DNA of 64,000 nucleotides, from positions 124,001 to 188,000 of the forward strand of contig NZ_CAMGZB010000001.1 of NCBI RefSeq assembly GCF_946151075.1, in the 5' to 3' direction. The notes below the pieces were generated by a model. That model had not been told where the DNA came from and searched no databases. It saw nothing but the letters and a program-made list of their open reading frames with translations. This stretch comes from Neobacillus sp. Marseille-Q6967. Its GTDB lineage: Bacteria > Bacillota > Bacilli > Bacillales > Cytobacillaceae. Numbering within the stretch: the stretch's first letter is position 1; each line of letters opens with the position of its first letter. The position numbers and the translations under genes are program-made. Shown here one piece after another: positions 1-7,853 of the stretch.

Positions 1-1165
1 TACGTAAATTTCGCTACCTTCTACATTTCAGTGAACCATCCGAAAAAATCAATTTGGCTTTTACATGATTTGTGGCATGTTCTACGTATTTTGGTTGGAC
101 TTCTACATCAATCCTCCCACCTTCTACGTAAATTTCACTATCTTCTACATTTCGGCATACCAACCAAAAAAACCAATTTGGCTTCTACACGATTTGTGGC
201 ATCTTCTACGTATTTTTGGGGAACTTCTACATAAATCCTCCCACCTTCTACGTAAATTTCGCTATCTTCTACATTTCGACGCACCAACCGAAAAAACCAA
301 TTTGGCTTCTACACGATTTGTGGTATGTTCTACGTAATTTTGTTGGACTTCTACATAAATCCTCCTACCTTCTACGTAATTTTCGCTATCTTCTACATTT
401 CAGCGCACCAACCGAAAAAATCAATTTGGCTTCTACACGATTTGTGGCATGTTCTACGTATTTTGGTTGGACTTCTACATTAATCCTCCCACCTTCTACG
501 TAAATTTCGCTGCCTTCTACATCGGCATACCAACCAAAAAAACCAATTTGGCTTCTACACGATTTGTGGCATGTTCTACGTATTTTGGTTGGACTTCTAC
601 ATTAATCCTCCCACCTTCTACGTAAATTTCGCTGCCTTCTACATTTCGGCATACCAACCAAAAAAACCAATTTGGCTTCTACACGATTTGTGGCATGTTC
701 TACGCATTTTGGTTGAACTTCTACATTAATCCTCCCACCTTCTACGTAATTTTCGCTGCCTTCTACATTTCGGCGGACCAACCGAAAAAGCCAATTTGGC
801 TTCTACATGATTTGTGGCATCTTCTACGTATTTTGGTTGGACTTCTACATAAATCCCTCCACCTTCTACGTAAATTCGCTATCTTCTACATTTCGGCGCA
901 CCATCCGAAAAAGTCAATTTGGCTTCTACACGATTTGTGGCATGTTCTACGCATTTTGGTTGAACTTCTACATTAATCCTCCCACCTTCTACGTAAATTT
1001 CGCTATCTTCTACATTTCGACGCACCAACCGAAAAAGCCAATTTGGCTTCTACATGATTTGGGGCATGTTCTACGCATTTTGGGGGAACTTCTACATAAA
1101 TCCTCCACCTTCTACGTATTTAGGCAGAACTTCTACATAAAACCCAACACCTTCTACATTCCCCT
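1..1165 (+). repeat. TTCTAC 21-bp repeat array 1 (about 124-bp higher-order unit)
   Basis: The whole stretch is built of 21-bp units beginning TTCTAC(A/G)T, for example five successive units between about 308 and 410. The units are arranged in a larger unit of about 124 bp. The landmark GGCTTCTACACGATTTG (or a close variant) recurs near 57, 181, 305, 429, 551, 675, 799, 922 and 1046, spaced 122-124 bp. Because 21 is divisible by 3, the array stays open in some frames and gives false reading frames rich in Phe-Tyr. It lies downstream of the fumarase stop codon and runs off the left edge of the window. Its function is unknown. Two further arrays with the same unit and polarity are in this window. 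Confidence 0.93.
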
Positions 1166-1217
1166 CCCCCACCCCCCAAAAGAAGGGCACCCCCTGGGCG
1201 CCCTCCATAAACTACTC

Positions 1218-2753
1218 TTATTTAAATACCGGCTCTTTAAATTGAGCTAATTTTTCTAATGAAGATTTATCTACGTCTGCATGCAAACTGTTGCCATGGG
1301 AGTCCATGGTCACGACGGCTGTGAACCCTTCTACGCGCAGGTGCCACATCGCTTCAGGGATACCAAATTGCATTAAATCTACACCTTCAACGGATTTGAT
1401 ACAGTCTGCATAGTACTGTGCAGCTCCACCGATAGCATTTAAATAAACTCCGCCATGTTCCGCCAAAGCAGCTAATGTCTTAGGTCCCATTCCGCCTTTA
1501 CCGATTACGGCGCGGATACCAAACTTCTTCATAATATCACCTTGATAAGGCTCTTCGCGGATACTAGTCGTTGGGCCGGCCGCTTTAACATGCCAAACAC
1601 CATCTTTGTCTTTTAACATAACTGGACCACAGTGATAAATAATTTGACCGTTCAAGTCTACCGGTGAATCATGGTCAGATAAATACTTGTGGATCGCATC
1701 ACGGCCCGTGTACATCATACCGTTAATTCGAACCACATCTCCTACCTTCAACCCGCGGATTTGCTCTTCGGTAATTGGTGCTTGAAGAGTGATGATTTCC
1801 TCTTCCTCAACAGAAGCAGCTGTTTCCTTTTCGGCAAAGTCGATGAACTCTCCGTCTTGGTACATCCACTCGTTAATTTCACCCGTTTCAGGGTTAACGC
1901 TTACACCCATGCGGCGGAATGCCCAGCAGTTATAAGCAACGGAAACATAGAAACTAGCTGGAATTCGGTTCATCACACCCACTTTACAGCCAAGCAATGT
2001 TGCTTCGCCGCCAAAGCCCATGGTACCGATCCCAAGTTTATTTGCATTTTCTAACACATACTCTTCTAAACGAGCCAAATCTTCATTTGGATTGACATCA
2101 TCCAATGAACGGAATAATTGCTCTTTTGCCAAATCATATCCTGAGGAACGGTCACCGCCGATTCCGACTCCGATAAATCCGGCGCTGCAGCCCTGTCCCT
2201 GTGCCTGGTAAACTGAGTGCATAATACATTTACGAATGCCATCAAGGTCACGACCGGCACGGCCAAGTCCTTCTAATTCACATGGGAGACTGTATTGAAT
2301 GTTTTTATTTTCACAGCCGCCGCCTTTTAAAATTAAACGGACATCAATATAATCTTTTTCCCATTGGTCAAACTTCATAACTGGAAGTCCTGCTCCTAGA
2401 TTGTCACCGCTATTTTCCCCTGTTAGCGAGTCAACGGAGTTTGGACGCAATTTTCCTTCTTTTGTAGCAAGAACAATCGCATTTTTAATCGCTTCTTTAA
2501 TCTCTAATTGGTTTACACCAACCGGAGTTTTGATTTTGAACGTCGGTAAGCCAGTATCCTGACAAATTGGCGATACCTGCTCGTCTGCCATTTTAATATT
2601 GTTCGTGATGGTTGCAAGGCTCATTGCCGCTCTTGTACCCGCATTTTCCTTTTCCTTAGCAGCCTTTACCGCACGGCGAACGTCCTTCGGAAGCTTCGTA
2701 GAAGTTTCAACCACCAGCTTGAACATACTCTCTTGAAATTTCTGAATATCCAC
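1218..2753 (-). CDS. fumA: Fumarate hydratase, class I (iron-sulfur)
   Basis: Interconverts fumarate and malate in the TCA cycle in the cytoplasm using a [4Fe-4S] cluster. The protein has the N-terminal fumarase alpha-type domain (about residues 5-285), with cysteines in CQDTG near residue 64, in GCSAGFIG and in LLGCKVG that fit the cluster ligands. The C-terminal beta-type domain runs from about 330 to 505. The GTG start at 2753 is chosen because an AAAGGGG site lies about 10 bases upstream and the next residues (DIQKFQESM) match the usual N-terminus. An ATG at 2783 would add ten residues with no better site. It is about 511 residues, normal for single-chain class I fumarases. A TTCTAC array follows the stop codon. 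Confidence 0.9.
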   Translation of the reverse strand: MDIQKFQESMFKLVVETSTKLPKDVRRAVKAAKEKENAGTRAAMSLATITNNIKMADEQVSPICQDTGLPTFKIKTPVGVNQLEIKEAIKNAIVLATKEGKLRPNSVDSLTGENSGDNLGAGLPVMKFDQWEKDYIDVRLILKGGGCENKNIQYSLPCELEGLGRAGRDLDGIRKCIMHSVYQAQGQGCSAGFIGVGIGGDRSSGYDLAKEQLFRSLDDVNPNEDLARLEEYVLENANKLGIGTMGFGGEATLLGCKVGVMNRIPASFYVSVAYNCWAFRRMGVSVNPETGEINEWMYQDGEFIDFAEKETAASVEEEEIITLQAPITEEQIRGLKVGDVVRINGMMYTGRDAIHKYLSDHDSPVDLNGQIIYHCGPVMLKDKDGVWHVKAAGPTTSIREEPYQGDIMKKFGIRAVIGKGGMGPKTLAALAEHGGVYLNAIGGAAQYYADCIKSVEGVDLMQFGIPEAMWHLRVEGFTAVVTMDSHGNSLHADVDKSSLEKLAQFKEPVFK

Positions 2754-2866
2754 TATAAAGTACCCCTTTCCCCATGTCCCCATATCATCTATTTTAAAAA
2801 TTACAATTATTTGACGATTATTATTATACTCCTATAAACACGCGATTTAAAGGATAAGCTTTTACC

Positions 2867-2900
2867 AAAAAAAAGAGAGCCTGTAATTTATACAGACTCT
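2867..2900 (-). terminator. Intrinsic terminator after the SE1561-type gene
   Basis: On the minus strand, a stem of AGAGTCTGTA pairing with TACAGGCTCT is followed by eight T residues. It overlaps the last codons of the small gene upstream and precedes the fumarase promoter region. Confidence 0.75.
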
Positions 2901-3091
2901 GGAACTTCCCGATTATTAAATTCACGGCATTTGGATTCAATTTCATCAATCATTTTAATTAAATAATCGATATCATCAAGATCCGTATCTTCTGGATCAA
3001 TGGCATCAAGAACATCCATAAACATATTTAAACGATGCTTCAAAAAATCAACCTGTGTATTTTTATCATGAGTAGGACTGCCCAAATACAA
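2888..3091 (-). CDS. Small acidic SE1561-family protein
   Basis: A 67-residue protein, predicted helical, with an acidic middle part (DAIDPEDTDLDDIDYLIKMIDE) and no membrane segment. Length and the pattern LKHRLNMFMDVLDAIDPEDTDLDDID recall the SE1561 family of small Bacillaceae/Staphylococcus proteins of unknown function. This is recalled similarity, not a search result. An AAGGAGCG site precedes the start. It appears to be monocistronic, with its own terminator. Confidence 0.65.
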   Translation of the reverse strand: MYLGSPTHDKNTQVDFLKHRLNMFMDVLDAIDPEDTDLDDIDYLIKMIDEIESKCREFNNREVPESV

Positions 3092-3166
3092 TCGCTCCTT
3101 TCATCAATGTCCTTTATCCTATCGAAACCTTAAGGGTTTTGCAACCCATTACCTTTATTTTGTCCA

Positions 3167-3198
3167 TAAAAAAAACCCCTACTATAGAAGCAGGAGTT
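3167..3198 (-). terminator. Intrinsic terminator of yfkD
   Basis: Minus-strand stem AACTCCTGCT / AGTAGGGGTT with two wobble pairs, followed by a run of eight T residues, directly downstream of the yfkD stop codon. Confidence 0.75.
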
Positions 3199-3210
3199 AT
3201 TAATTTACCA

Positions 3211-4020
3211 TTACCTAGGTCTTTCCGAAGCAGCAAATCCAAAGGATACATGATCCTGTACCGGGATCCAGGCGCCGATTCCCTGTGATGTTACATTTTT
3301 GACGACGATCATTTTCTTATTGCCCTTCAACATCAAATAAACCTCACCATAGGTCACTTTTCCTTTTTCATTCACAGCTGGAGCGTAAGCGTACAAATAG
3401 CCTAAACGATTGACCGGAATATTATAAACATGATCATTCTTTGTCCCGGCACCAATAATCGTATCAAAGGAAAGTGGAAGCTGGGTTTTTTCCATGGCTT
3501 TTAAAAGCATCATTTTTTTAACATCTTCGACGTTTGGTATTTTTGCTGTTAATCCGCCGCGGACAATCTTTTGTGCTTCTTGAACATATTTAATTTGATA
3601 CGGTACTTTTCCGCCGCGATTATCGTAATAGTTTGTATTTATTTTTTGATATTCCCAATTCGGAGAGGTTTCCGTTGATTCGTAGTTTAACGGCCATTGG
3701 CCAAGGTAAACAATTGCCCGGTAACCCAGAGCAAATGGCGTGCTGTTAACACTAGACTCGTTTAACATCCGAATGAGGTCTGGATTCTCAATCTTAATTT
3801 TAGATGAATCTAACAATTTTTTCGTTAATTCACTTGGCTGCAATGTCGGTAAATCTTGTGTTGAATTGGGATACGTATTTTCCTTCGTGATATTGCGAAC
3901 GGAAGGCGGAACTTGATACTTAACTTGCTCCTTTGGAGCTGCCACTTTTTCAGCAGATACAATTTGTAATGAAGAAAACATCAATAACATTGTCATAAGG
4001 ACAGCGATTCTTGTTTTCAA
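3211..4020 (-). CDS. yfkD: YfkD-like secreted protein
   Basis: A 269-residue exported protein. Residues 1-23 form a signal peptide (basic start, hydrophobic core, SAEK cleavage region). The mature part contains NITKENTYPNSTQDLPTLQPSELTKKL, characteristic of the Bacillus YfkD family, whose function is unknown. The TTG start is used because an AAAGGAG site lies upstream. B. subtilis YfkD has a similar length and lies next to yfkE and yfkF, as here; the only difference is the YczE-like gene inserted between yfkD and yfkE. Confidence 0.85.
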   Translation of the reverse strand: MKTRIAVLMTMLLMFSSLQIVSAEKVAAPKEQVKYQVPPSVRNITKENTYPNSTQDLPTLQPSELTKKLLDSSKIKIENPDLIRMLNESSVNSTPFALGYRAIVYLGQWPLNYESTETSPNWEYQKINTNYYDNRGGKVPYQIKYVQEAQKIVRGGLTAKIPNVEDVKKMMLLKAMEKTQLPLSFDTIIGAGTKNDHVYNIPVNRLGYLYAYAPAVNEKGKVTYGEVYLMLKGNKKMIVVKNVTSQGIGAWIPVQDHVSFGFAASERPR

Positions 4021-4108
4021 AATAAGCTAACTCCTTTCACACTTTTTCAGTAATAATGATTATAGTGTTTTCGGAGTTGAAAAATTTTATCCATTTGCTC
4101 AATTATTT

Positions 4109-4738
4109 TCAATATTTCTCTTGAAGGTTTTTCTCTAGAAAATTTTTTAATAACTTTTCAAAAAATGGGAAAAATAACTGGATTGATGGACCAACGGTAA
4201 AGGTAATAATAATCGTTCCTAAACCAATCGGTCCCTTTAGAAATAAAGCTGGGATCAACGCAGTAATTTCTCCAATGGTTTTGGCGGCCATTAAATTCAC
4301 TCGGAAGCGTTCCTTGACAGCCAGCATAAACCCATCAATGGGACTGATGGGGAATTTCGCCTGCAAATAAATTGCTGCACCAAGGCCGATAATGATGATT
4401 CCAAGCAGCAGGGTAACCAGCTTCAATAGGAACCCTGTCACTTTCCAGTTATCAAAGATGAGCAGCATCCAAAAATCAACCATTGAACCAATTACAATAA
4501 TGGTTAATAGCGATAGAAATTCAGGTCTTTTCTTTATTAAAATGGCGTTAACAAAGATTAATACCGCACCGTCAATCATAACCCATATACCGATGGTTAA
4601 ACCGATCCATTCAGTTAAAGCCACATTAAGGGCATCCCAAGCACCTGCCCCCAATTCCGCTCGAATGGTTAAGCAGACTCCAAAGGTCATAATGAAGATA
4701 CCAATAATAAAAAATAAAAAGCGAAAGAAAATGACCAT
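4109..4738 (-). CDS. YczE/YitT-type integral membrane protein
   Basis: A 209-residue protein with about five membrane segments. The early motif RAELGAGAWDALN and a central AAIYLQAKFPISPIDGFM match the YczE/YyaS/YitT superfamily, whose transport or regulatory role is not established. The site AAGGAG lies eight bases before the ATG. It is encoded between yfkD and yfkE, an insertion relative to the B. subtilis order. Confidence 0.75.
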   Translation of the reverse strand: MVIFFRFLFFIIGIFIMTFGVCLTIRAELGAGAWDALNVALTEWIGLTIGIWVMIDGAVLIFVNAILIKKRPEFLSLLTIIVIGSMVDFWMLLIFDNWKVTGFLLKLVTLLLGIIIIGLGAAIYLQAKFPISPIDGFMLAVKERFRVNLMAAKTIGEITALIPALFLKGPIGLGTIIITFTVGPSIQLFFPFFEKLLKNFLEKNLQEKY

Positions 4739-4771
4739 TTTTTTCTCCTTAAAAAAATAATAATCAGAACA

Positions 4772-4800
4772 TTTACAAAATTCAATCTCTGGTGTATAAT
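4772..4800 (+). promoter_or_regulatory. Strong sigma-A promoter with no long gene behind it
   Basis: TTTACA at 4772-4777 and a perfect TATAAT at 4795-4800 are separated by 17 bases. It fires rightward, divergent from the YczE-like gene. Downstream lie an AGGAGGG sequence at about 4818 and an AAGGAGG at 4854-4860, then only very short reading frames and a hairpin at 5028-5053. Confidence 0.7.
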
Positions 4801-4805
4801 GTACT

Positions 4806-5056
4806 TAACCTTAAAAAAGGAGGGCAGATATCAATCGACTAACCATTATCATTAAGGAGGTTGGGATTCCACTCATATATGAAATTCAACACTCGTGTTT
4901 TACTACCATAACTAAACATGAAGGTTGGTGATTGATGGACCCAAGAGCAAGCGATTGATTTTTTACCCAAACTTAAATAATGCTTGAATATTATAGCACA
5001 TGTTTTACCACGTACATCGAAAAGTGAGACTCTGAGTCCCCGGACTCAGAGTCTTT
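4806..5056 (+). ncRNA. Candidate short transcript (sRNA or micropeptide leader)
   Basis: Inferred transcript of about 250 nt between the promoter at 4772-4800 and the hairpin at 5028-5053. It contains two Shine-Dalgarno-like sequences followed by reading frames of 10 codons or fewer from ATG (for example MKFNTRVLLP), and a 33-codon frame from a non-ATG codon at about 4830. I do not recognise an RNA family. It may be a regulatory RNA, a dual-function RNA or a decayed gene. Confidence 0.4.
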
Positions 5057-5058
5057 CG
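5026..5058. terminator. Hairpin terminator, probably bidirectional
   Basis: A perfect 12-bp stem GACTCTGAGTCC / GGACTCAGAGTC with a two-base loop, followed rightward by TTTCGTTTGTTT. It could end the orphan rightward transcript and leftward yfkE transcripts. Confidence 0.65.
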
Positions 5059-5073
5059 TTTGTTTATATAAAC

Positions 5074-5264
5074 CTGTTGATTTCCGCTCCAGGCACTTCG
5101 TTGTCCTAGGGCGTTCCGGGGAGCCTCCTCGGCGCTAAAGCGCCTGCTGGGCTCCCCCAGCCCCGTACTCCCGCAGGACATTGAATGAGCATCCTCGAAT
5201 CTGCCTACGCACGAAGAAAATGCGGAGTATTTTCAATGATCTCGTGCCTTCCGCTCCAATCAAC
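5074..5264. repeat. Long palindromic Bacillaceae repeat, copy A (divergent, expanded)
   Basis: Begins CTGTTGATTTCCGCTCC and ends CCGCTCCAATCAAC, with an interior of G+C-rich inverted arms including CCTCGGCGCTAAAGCGCC. It shares ends and core with the copies at 14342, 48147 and 54118. It is about 55 bases longer because of an extra segment between about 5185 and 5245. Confidence 0.8.
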
Positions 5265-5276
5265 TTTACACTTCCT

Positions 5277-6329
5277 TTATAGAAGAAAAAATCCAATTCC
5301 CATGATGACGTAGGCAGCCAGTAAGGTTAAACCTTCGAACCAGTTGGATTCTCCGTCATTTGAGATCACGACCATCAGTAAAACAGAAGTAACCATTGAG
5401 ATTAACTCAGGCATGGTAAATACTAGCGGCATTGTTTTTTCAAAAAATAGTGAAATTAGGACAAGTACCGGTGCGACAAACATGGCAATTTGCAGAGTAG
5501 AGCCAATGGCAATTTCTACGGCAATATCCATTTTATTCTTGAAGGCCATAACAATCGCTGAGGCATGTTCGGCCGCATTACCGACAATGGCTACAATAAT
5601 AACCCCGATAAACAGTTCAGTCCAACCAAACGATTCGGCTACATATTCGAACGTATGCACGAGATTCTCAGAGATATAGGCAACAGCAACTGTAGCAGCT
5701 AAAAGCACAAGAATCGCTTTTCCTTTTCCCCACTCTGGCACCTCATCATGATGTGCTGCTTCATTTTCACTTTGATATACCCCGCGATGGGTGACCAATT
5801 TAAAGAATAAGGCAGCAAGATAAAGTAAAATTAAAATTACGGAAATCCCAATACTTAAGGATAATGTTCTTGATTCATTCATATCCATCGAAAAAACTTC
5901 AGGCACCACGAAGGCTACAATAACGGCGAACATCAACAGACCTGAATTATGCCTGGCATCATGGACATTAAAGGTTTGACGTTTGAACTTTAACCCGCCT
6001 ACAAAAAAGGAAAGACCTGCAACAAGCAAAAGGTTCCCAAGGACAGAACCCGTTAAGGAAGCAAGAACGACTCCCACTAATCCTTCCCTTAAGGCAAAAA
6101 TAGAAATGATTAATTCGACGGCGTTCCCAAAAGTGGCGTTTAACAGACCGCCAATCCTTGGTCCAGCCACAATTGCCAGACTTTCCGTTGCCCGCCCCAT
6201 ATAACTCGCCAATGCGATAATCGAAACACAGTACACAGTAAAAAGAATCATGGTTGGCCAATGCATTAACGTTCCGATCACCGAAAGAGGGACGCCAATG
6301 AAAGTCAACAGCATAAAAATCTTACTCAT
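5277..6329 (-). CDS. yfkE: Calcium/cation:proton antiporter (CaCA family, YfkE)
   Basis: A 350-residue membrane antiporter exchanging Ca2+ for protons. It has about eleven hydrophobic segments and the two inverted alpha repeats of the CaCA/CAX family: GLLNATFGNAVELIISIFALREG (about residues 60-83) and GNAAEHASAIVMAFKNKMDIAVEIAIGSTLQIAMFVAPVLVL (about 247-290). The acidic residues in these repeats are the cation site. Length and neighbours match B. subtilis YfkE. An AGGAGG site precedes the ATG. The gene is divergent from yfkF, with 174 bp between them. Confidence 0.92.
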   Translation of the reverse strand: MSKIFMLLTFIGVPLSVIGTLMHWPTMILFTVYCVSIIALASYMGRATESLAIVAGPRIGGLLNATFGNAVELIISIFALREGLVGVVLASLTGSVLGNLLLVAGLSFFVGGLKFKRQTFNVHDARHNSGLLMFAVIVAFVVPEVFSMDMNESRTLSLSIGISVILILLYLAALFFKLVTHRGVYQSENEAAHHDEVPEWGKGKAILVLLAATVAVAYISENLVHTFEYVAESFGWTELFIGVIIVAIVGNAAEHASAIVMAFKNKMDIAVEIAIGSTLQIAMFVAPVLVLISLFFEKTMPLVFTMPELISMVTSVLLMVVISNDGESNWFEGLTLLAAYVIMGIGFFLL

Positions 6330-6503
6330 TTGAATACCTCCTAAATTTTAACTATATTACATATAAATTCCACCACCAATGAGGTTACACTATTTGTTCC
6401 CGTTGTAAAAGAGTCTCAAACAACAATATTTTTCTTGCAAAAGGATGGGTTTCTCGTTACCATCATTTAGGAAATCTACATTTTTTTAAGTTGAGGGCTA
6501 TTT

Positions 6504-7682
6504 ATGAAAAAGAGCTATTTCCGGTTTTGGATTTTAGTAGCGATTGTCGCTATTTCTGGTTTTTCTCAAGGAATGCTTCTGCCGCTGATCGCGGTTATTT
6601 TTGAAAAAAGCGGGGTTTCCTCGTCATTAAACGGTTTAAATGCGACTGCTTTATATATCGGAATATTGTTAGTATCACCATTTATGGAAATGCCATTACG
6701 AAAGTACGGGTATAAACCAGTGATTATTGCTGGCGGCGGGCTCGTGGTCGGAGCACTCGCCCTGTTTCCTTTATGGAAAAGCTTCTGGTTTTGGTTTTTC
6801 CTGCGATTACTCATTGGAATTGGTGATCATTCCTTACATTTTGCAACACAAACCTGGATTACATCCTCTTCTCCGAAAGAAAAAAGAGGCAGAAATATTT
6901 CATTATATGGACTGTTTTTTGGGATTGGTTTTGCCACTGGACCATTAATGACGCCGTTAGTGAATGTGAATGAAGCTTTACCCTTTATTATTTCATCCGT
7001 CTTTTGTTTCATAGGCTGGTTGTTTGTGTTTTTACTCCAAAATGATTTTCCGGAGCAGGAAGTGGAGATCAATTCTTTTTTCAATACGATTAAGCGTTTT
7101 AAAAACGCGATGAAGTATGGCTGGATTGCCTTTTTACCACCGTTCTGCTATGGATTTTTAGAATCATCCTTGAACGGCAGTTTCCCTGTCTATGCGTTAA
7201 GAAGTGATATTAATGTAGCCAGTGTATCTATCGTACTAACAGCTTTTGCAGTTGGGAGTATTATCACACAGCTGCCATTAGGGGTTTTAAGTGACCAATA
7301 TGGCAGGAGGAACATCCTAATCATCGTTCTTCTGCTAGGATTTTTGAGTTTTACATCCGCTAGTATATTTGAAGATTCCTTTATTGGGTTGTTCACCAGT
7401 TTTCTGATTTCTGGCATGGTCGTAGGTTCGACTTTTTCTCTCGGAATTAGTTATATGACGGATCTCGTGCCAAAGAACTTATTGGCAACAGGAAATTTAC
7501 TGTGCGGTATCTTTTTCAGTATTGGCAGTTTGAGCGGTCCGATCATTGGCGGGTTGTACATTCAATACTTTGAAAATATCAGCTTCTTCTATATTATTAG
7601 TACGATGCTGCTGATTTTGGCGATTATGATTTATATGTTTGGAAAAAAGACATATAGTGTGGCTGAAGCAAATAAATCATAA
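6504..7682 (+). CDS. yfkF: MFS efflux transporter (YfkF-like)
   Basis: A 392-residue protein with twelve predicted membrane segments. The loop between TM8 and TM9, GVLSDQYGRRN, carries the major facilitator signature. It probably exports a small molecule; the substrate is unknown. It is placed next to yfkE, as in B. subtilis, and has the same length as YfkF. A hairpin about 80 bases after the stop codon ends the transcript. Confidence 0.85.
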   Translation: MKKSYFRFWILVAIVAISGFSQGMLLPLIAVIFEKSGVSSSLNGLNATALYIGILLVSPFMEMPLRKYGYKPVIIAGGGLVVGALALFPLWKSFWFWFFLRLLIGIGDHSLHFATQTWITSSSPKEKRGRNISLYGLFFGIGFATGPLMTPLVNVNEALPFIISSVFCFIGWLFVFLLQNDFPEQEVEINSFFNTIKRFKNAMKYGWIAFLPPFCYGFLESSLNGSFPVYALRSDINVASVSIVLTAFAVGSIITQLPLGVLSDQYGRRNILIIVLLLGFLSFTSASIFEDSFIGLFTSFLISGMVVGSTFSLGISYMTDLVPKNLLATGNLLCGIFFSIGSLSGPIIGGLYIQYFENISFFYIISTMLLILAIMIYMFGKKTYSVAEANKS

Positions 7683-7728
7683 TCACAAGGAGCATTTTTA
7701 TATCCTCAACATAATATATATGATAAAA

Positions 7729-7743
7729 TTAAAATAATTATAA
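7729..7743. promoter_or_regulatory. PerR-type operator upstream of the metal ATPase
   Basis: TTAAAATAATTATAA matches the 15-bp PerR consensus TTATAATNATTATAA at every fixed position but one. A TATGAT -10-like element overlaps at 7719-7724. PfeT is known to be PerR-controlled in B. subtilis, so sequence and context agree. Complication: a terminator-like hairpin lies between this site and the gene. Confidence 0.7.
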
Positions 7744-7761
7744 ATTTAGCTTTGGATTACT

Positions 7762-7798
7762 GCTGTCATCGCATTTGATGACAGCTTTCGTGTTTTTT
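7762..7798 (+). terminator. Hairpin between yfkF and the metal ATPase gene
   Basis: GCTGTCATC (7762-7770) pairs with GATGACAGC (7777-7785), followed by TTTCGTGTTTTTT. It could be the yfkF terminator. If the ATPase promoter is at the PerR box, it would instead lie inside the ATPase leader. Confidence 0.65.
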
Positions 7799-7853
7799 AA
7801 GGGTATTGAATATGATTATTTTTCTCAATTAGAAAATCAAAGGAGGGAATTTT

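Noticed and set aside
1..1165. CRISPR array
   Set aside because: Spacing is regular, but only six to eight bases per unit are constant, the spacers are also repeated, units are 21 bp and there are no cas genes.
31..1250. Several overlapping reading frames of 60-147 codons rich in Phe-Tyr
   Set aside because: They are translations of the 21-bp TTCTAC repeat, which stays open because 21 is divisible by 3; no ribosome binding sites and no protein-like composition.
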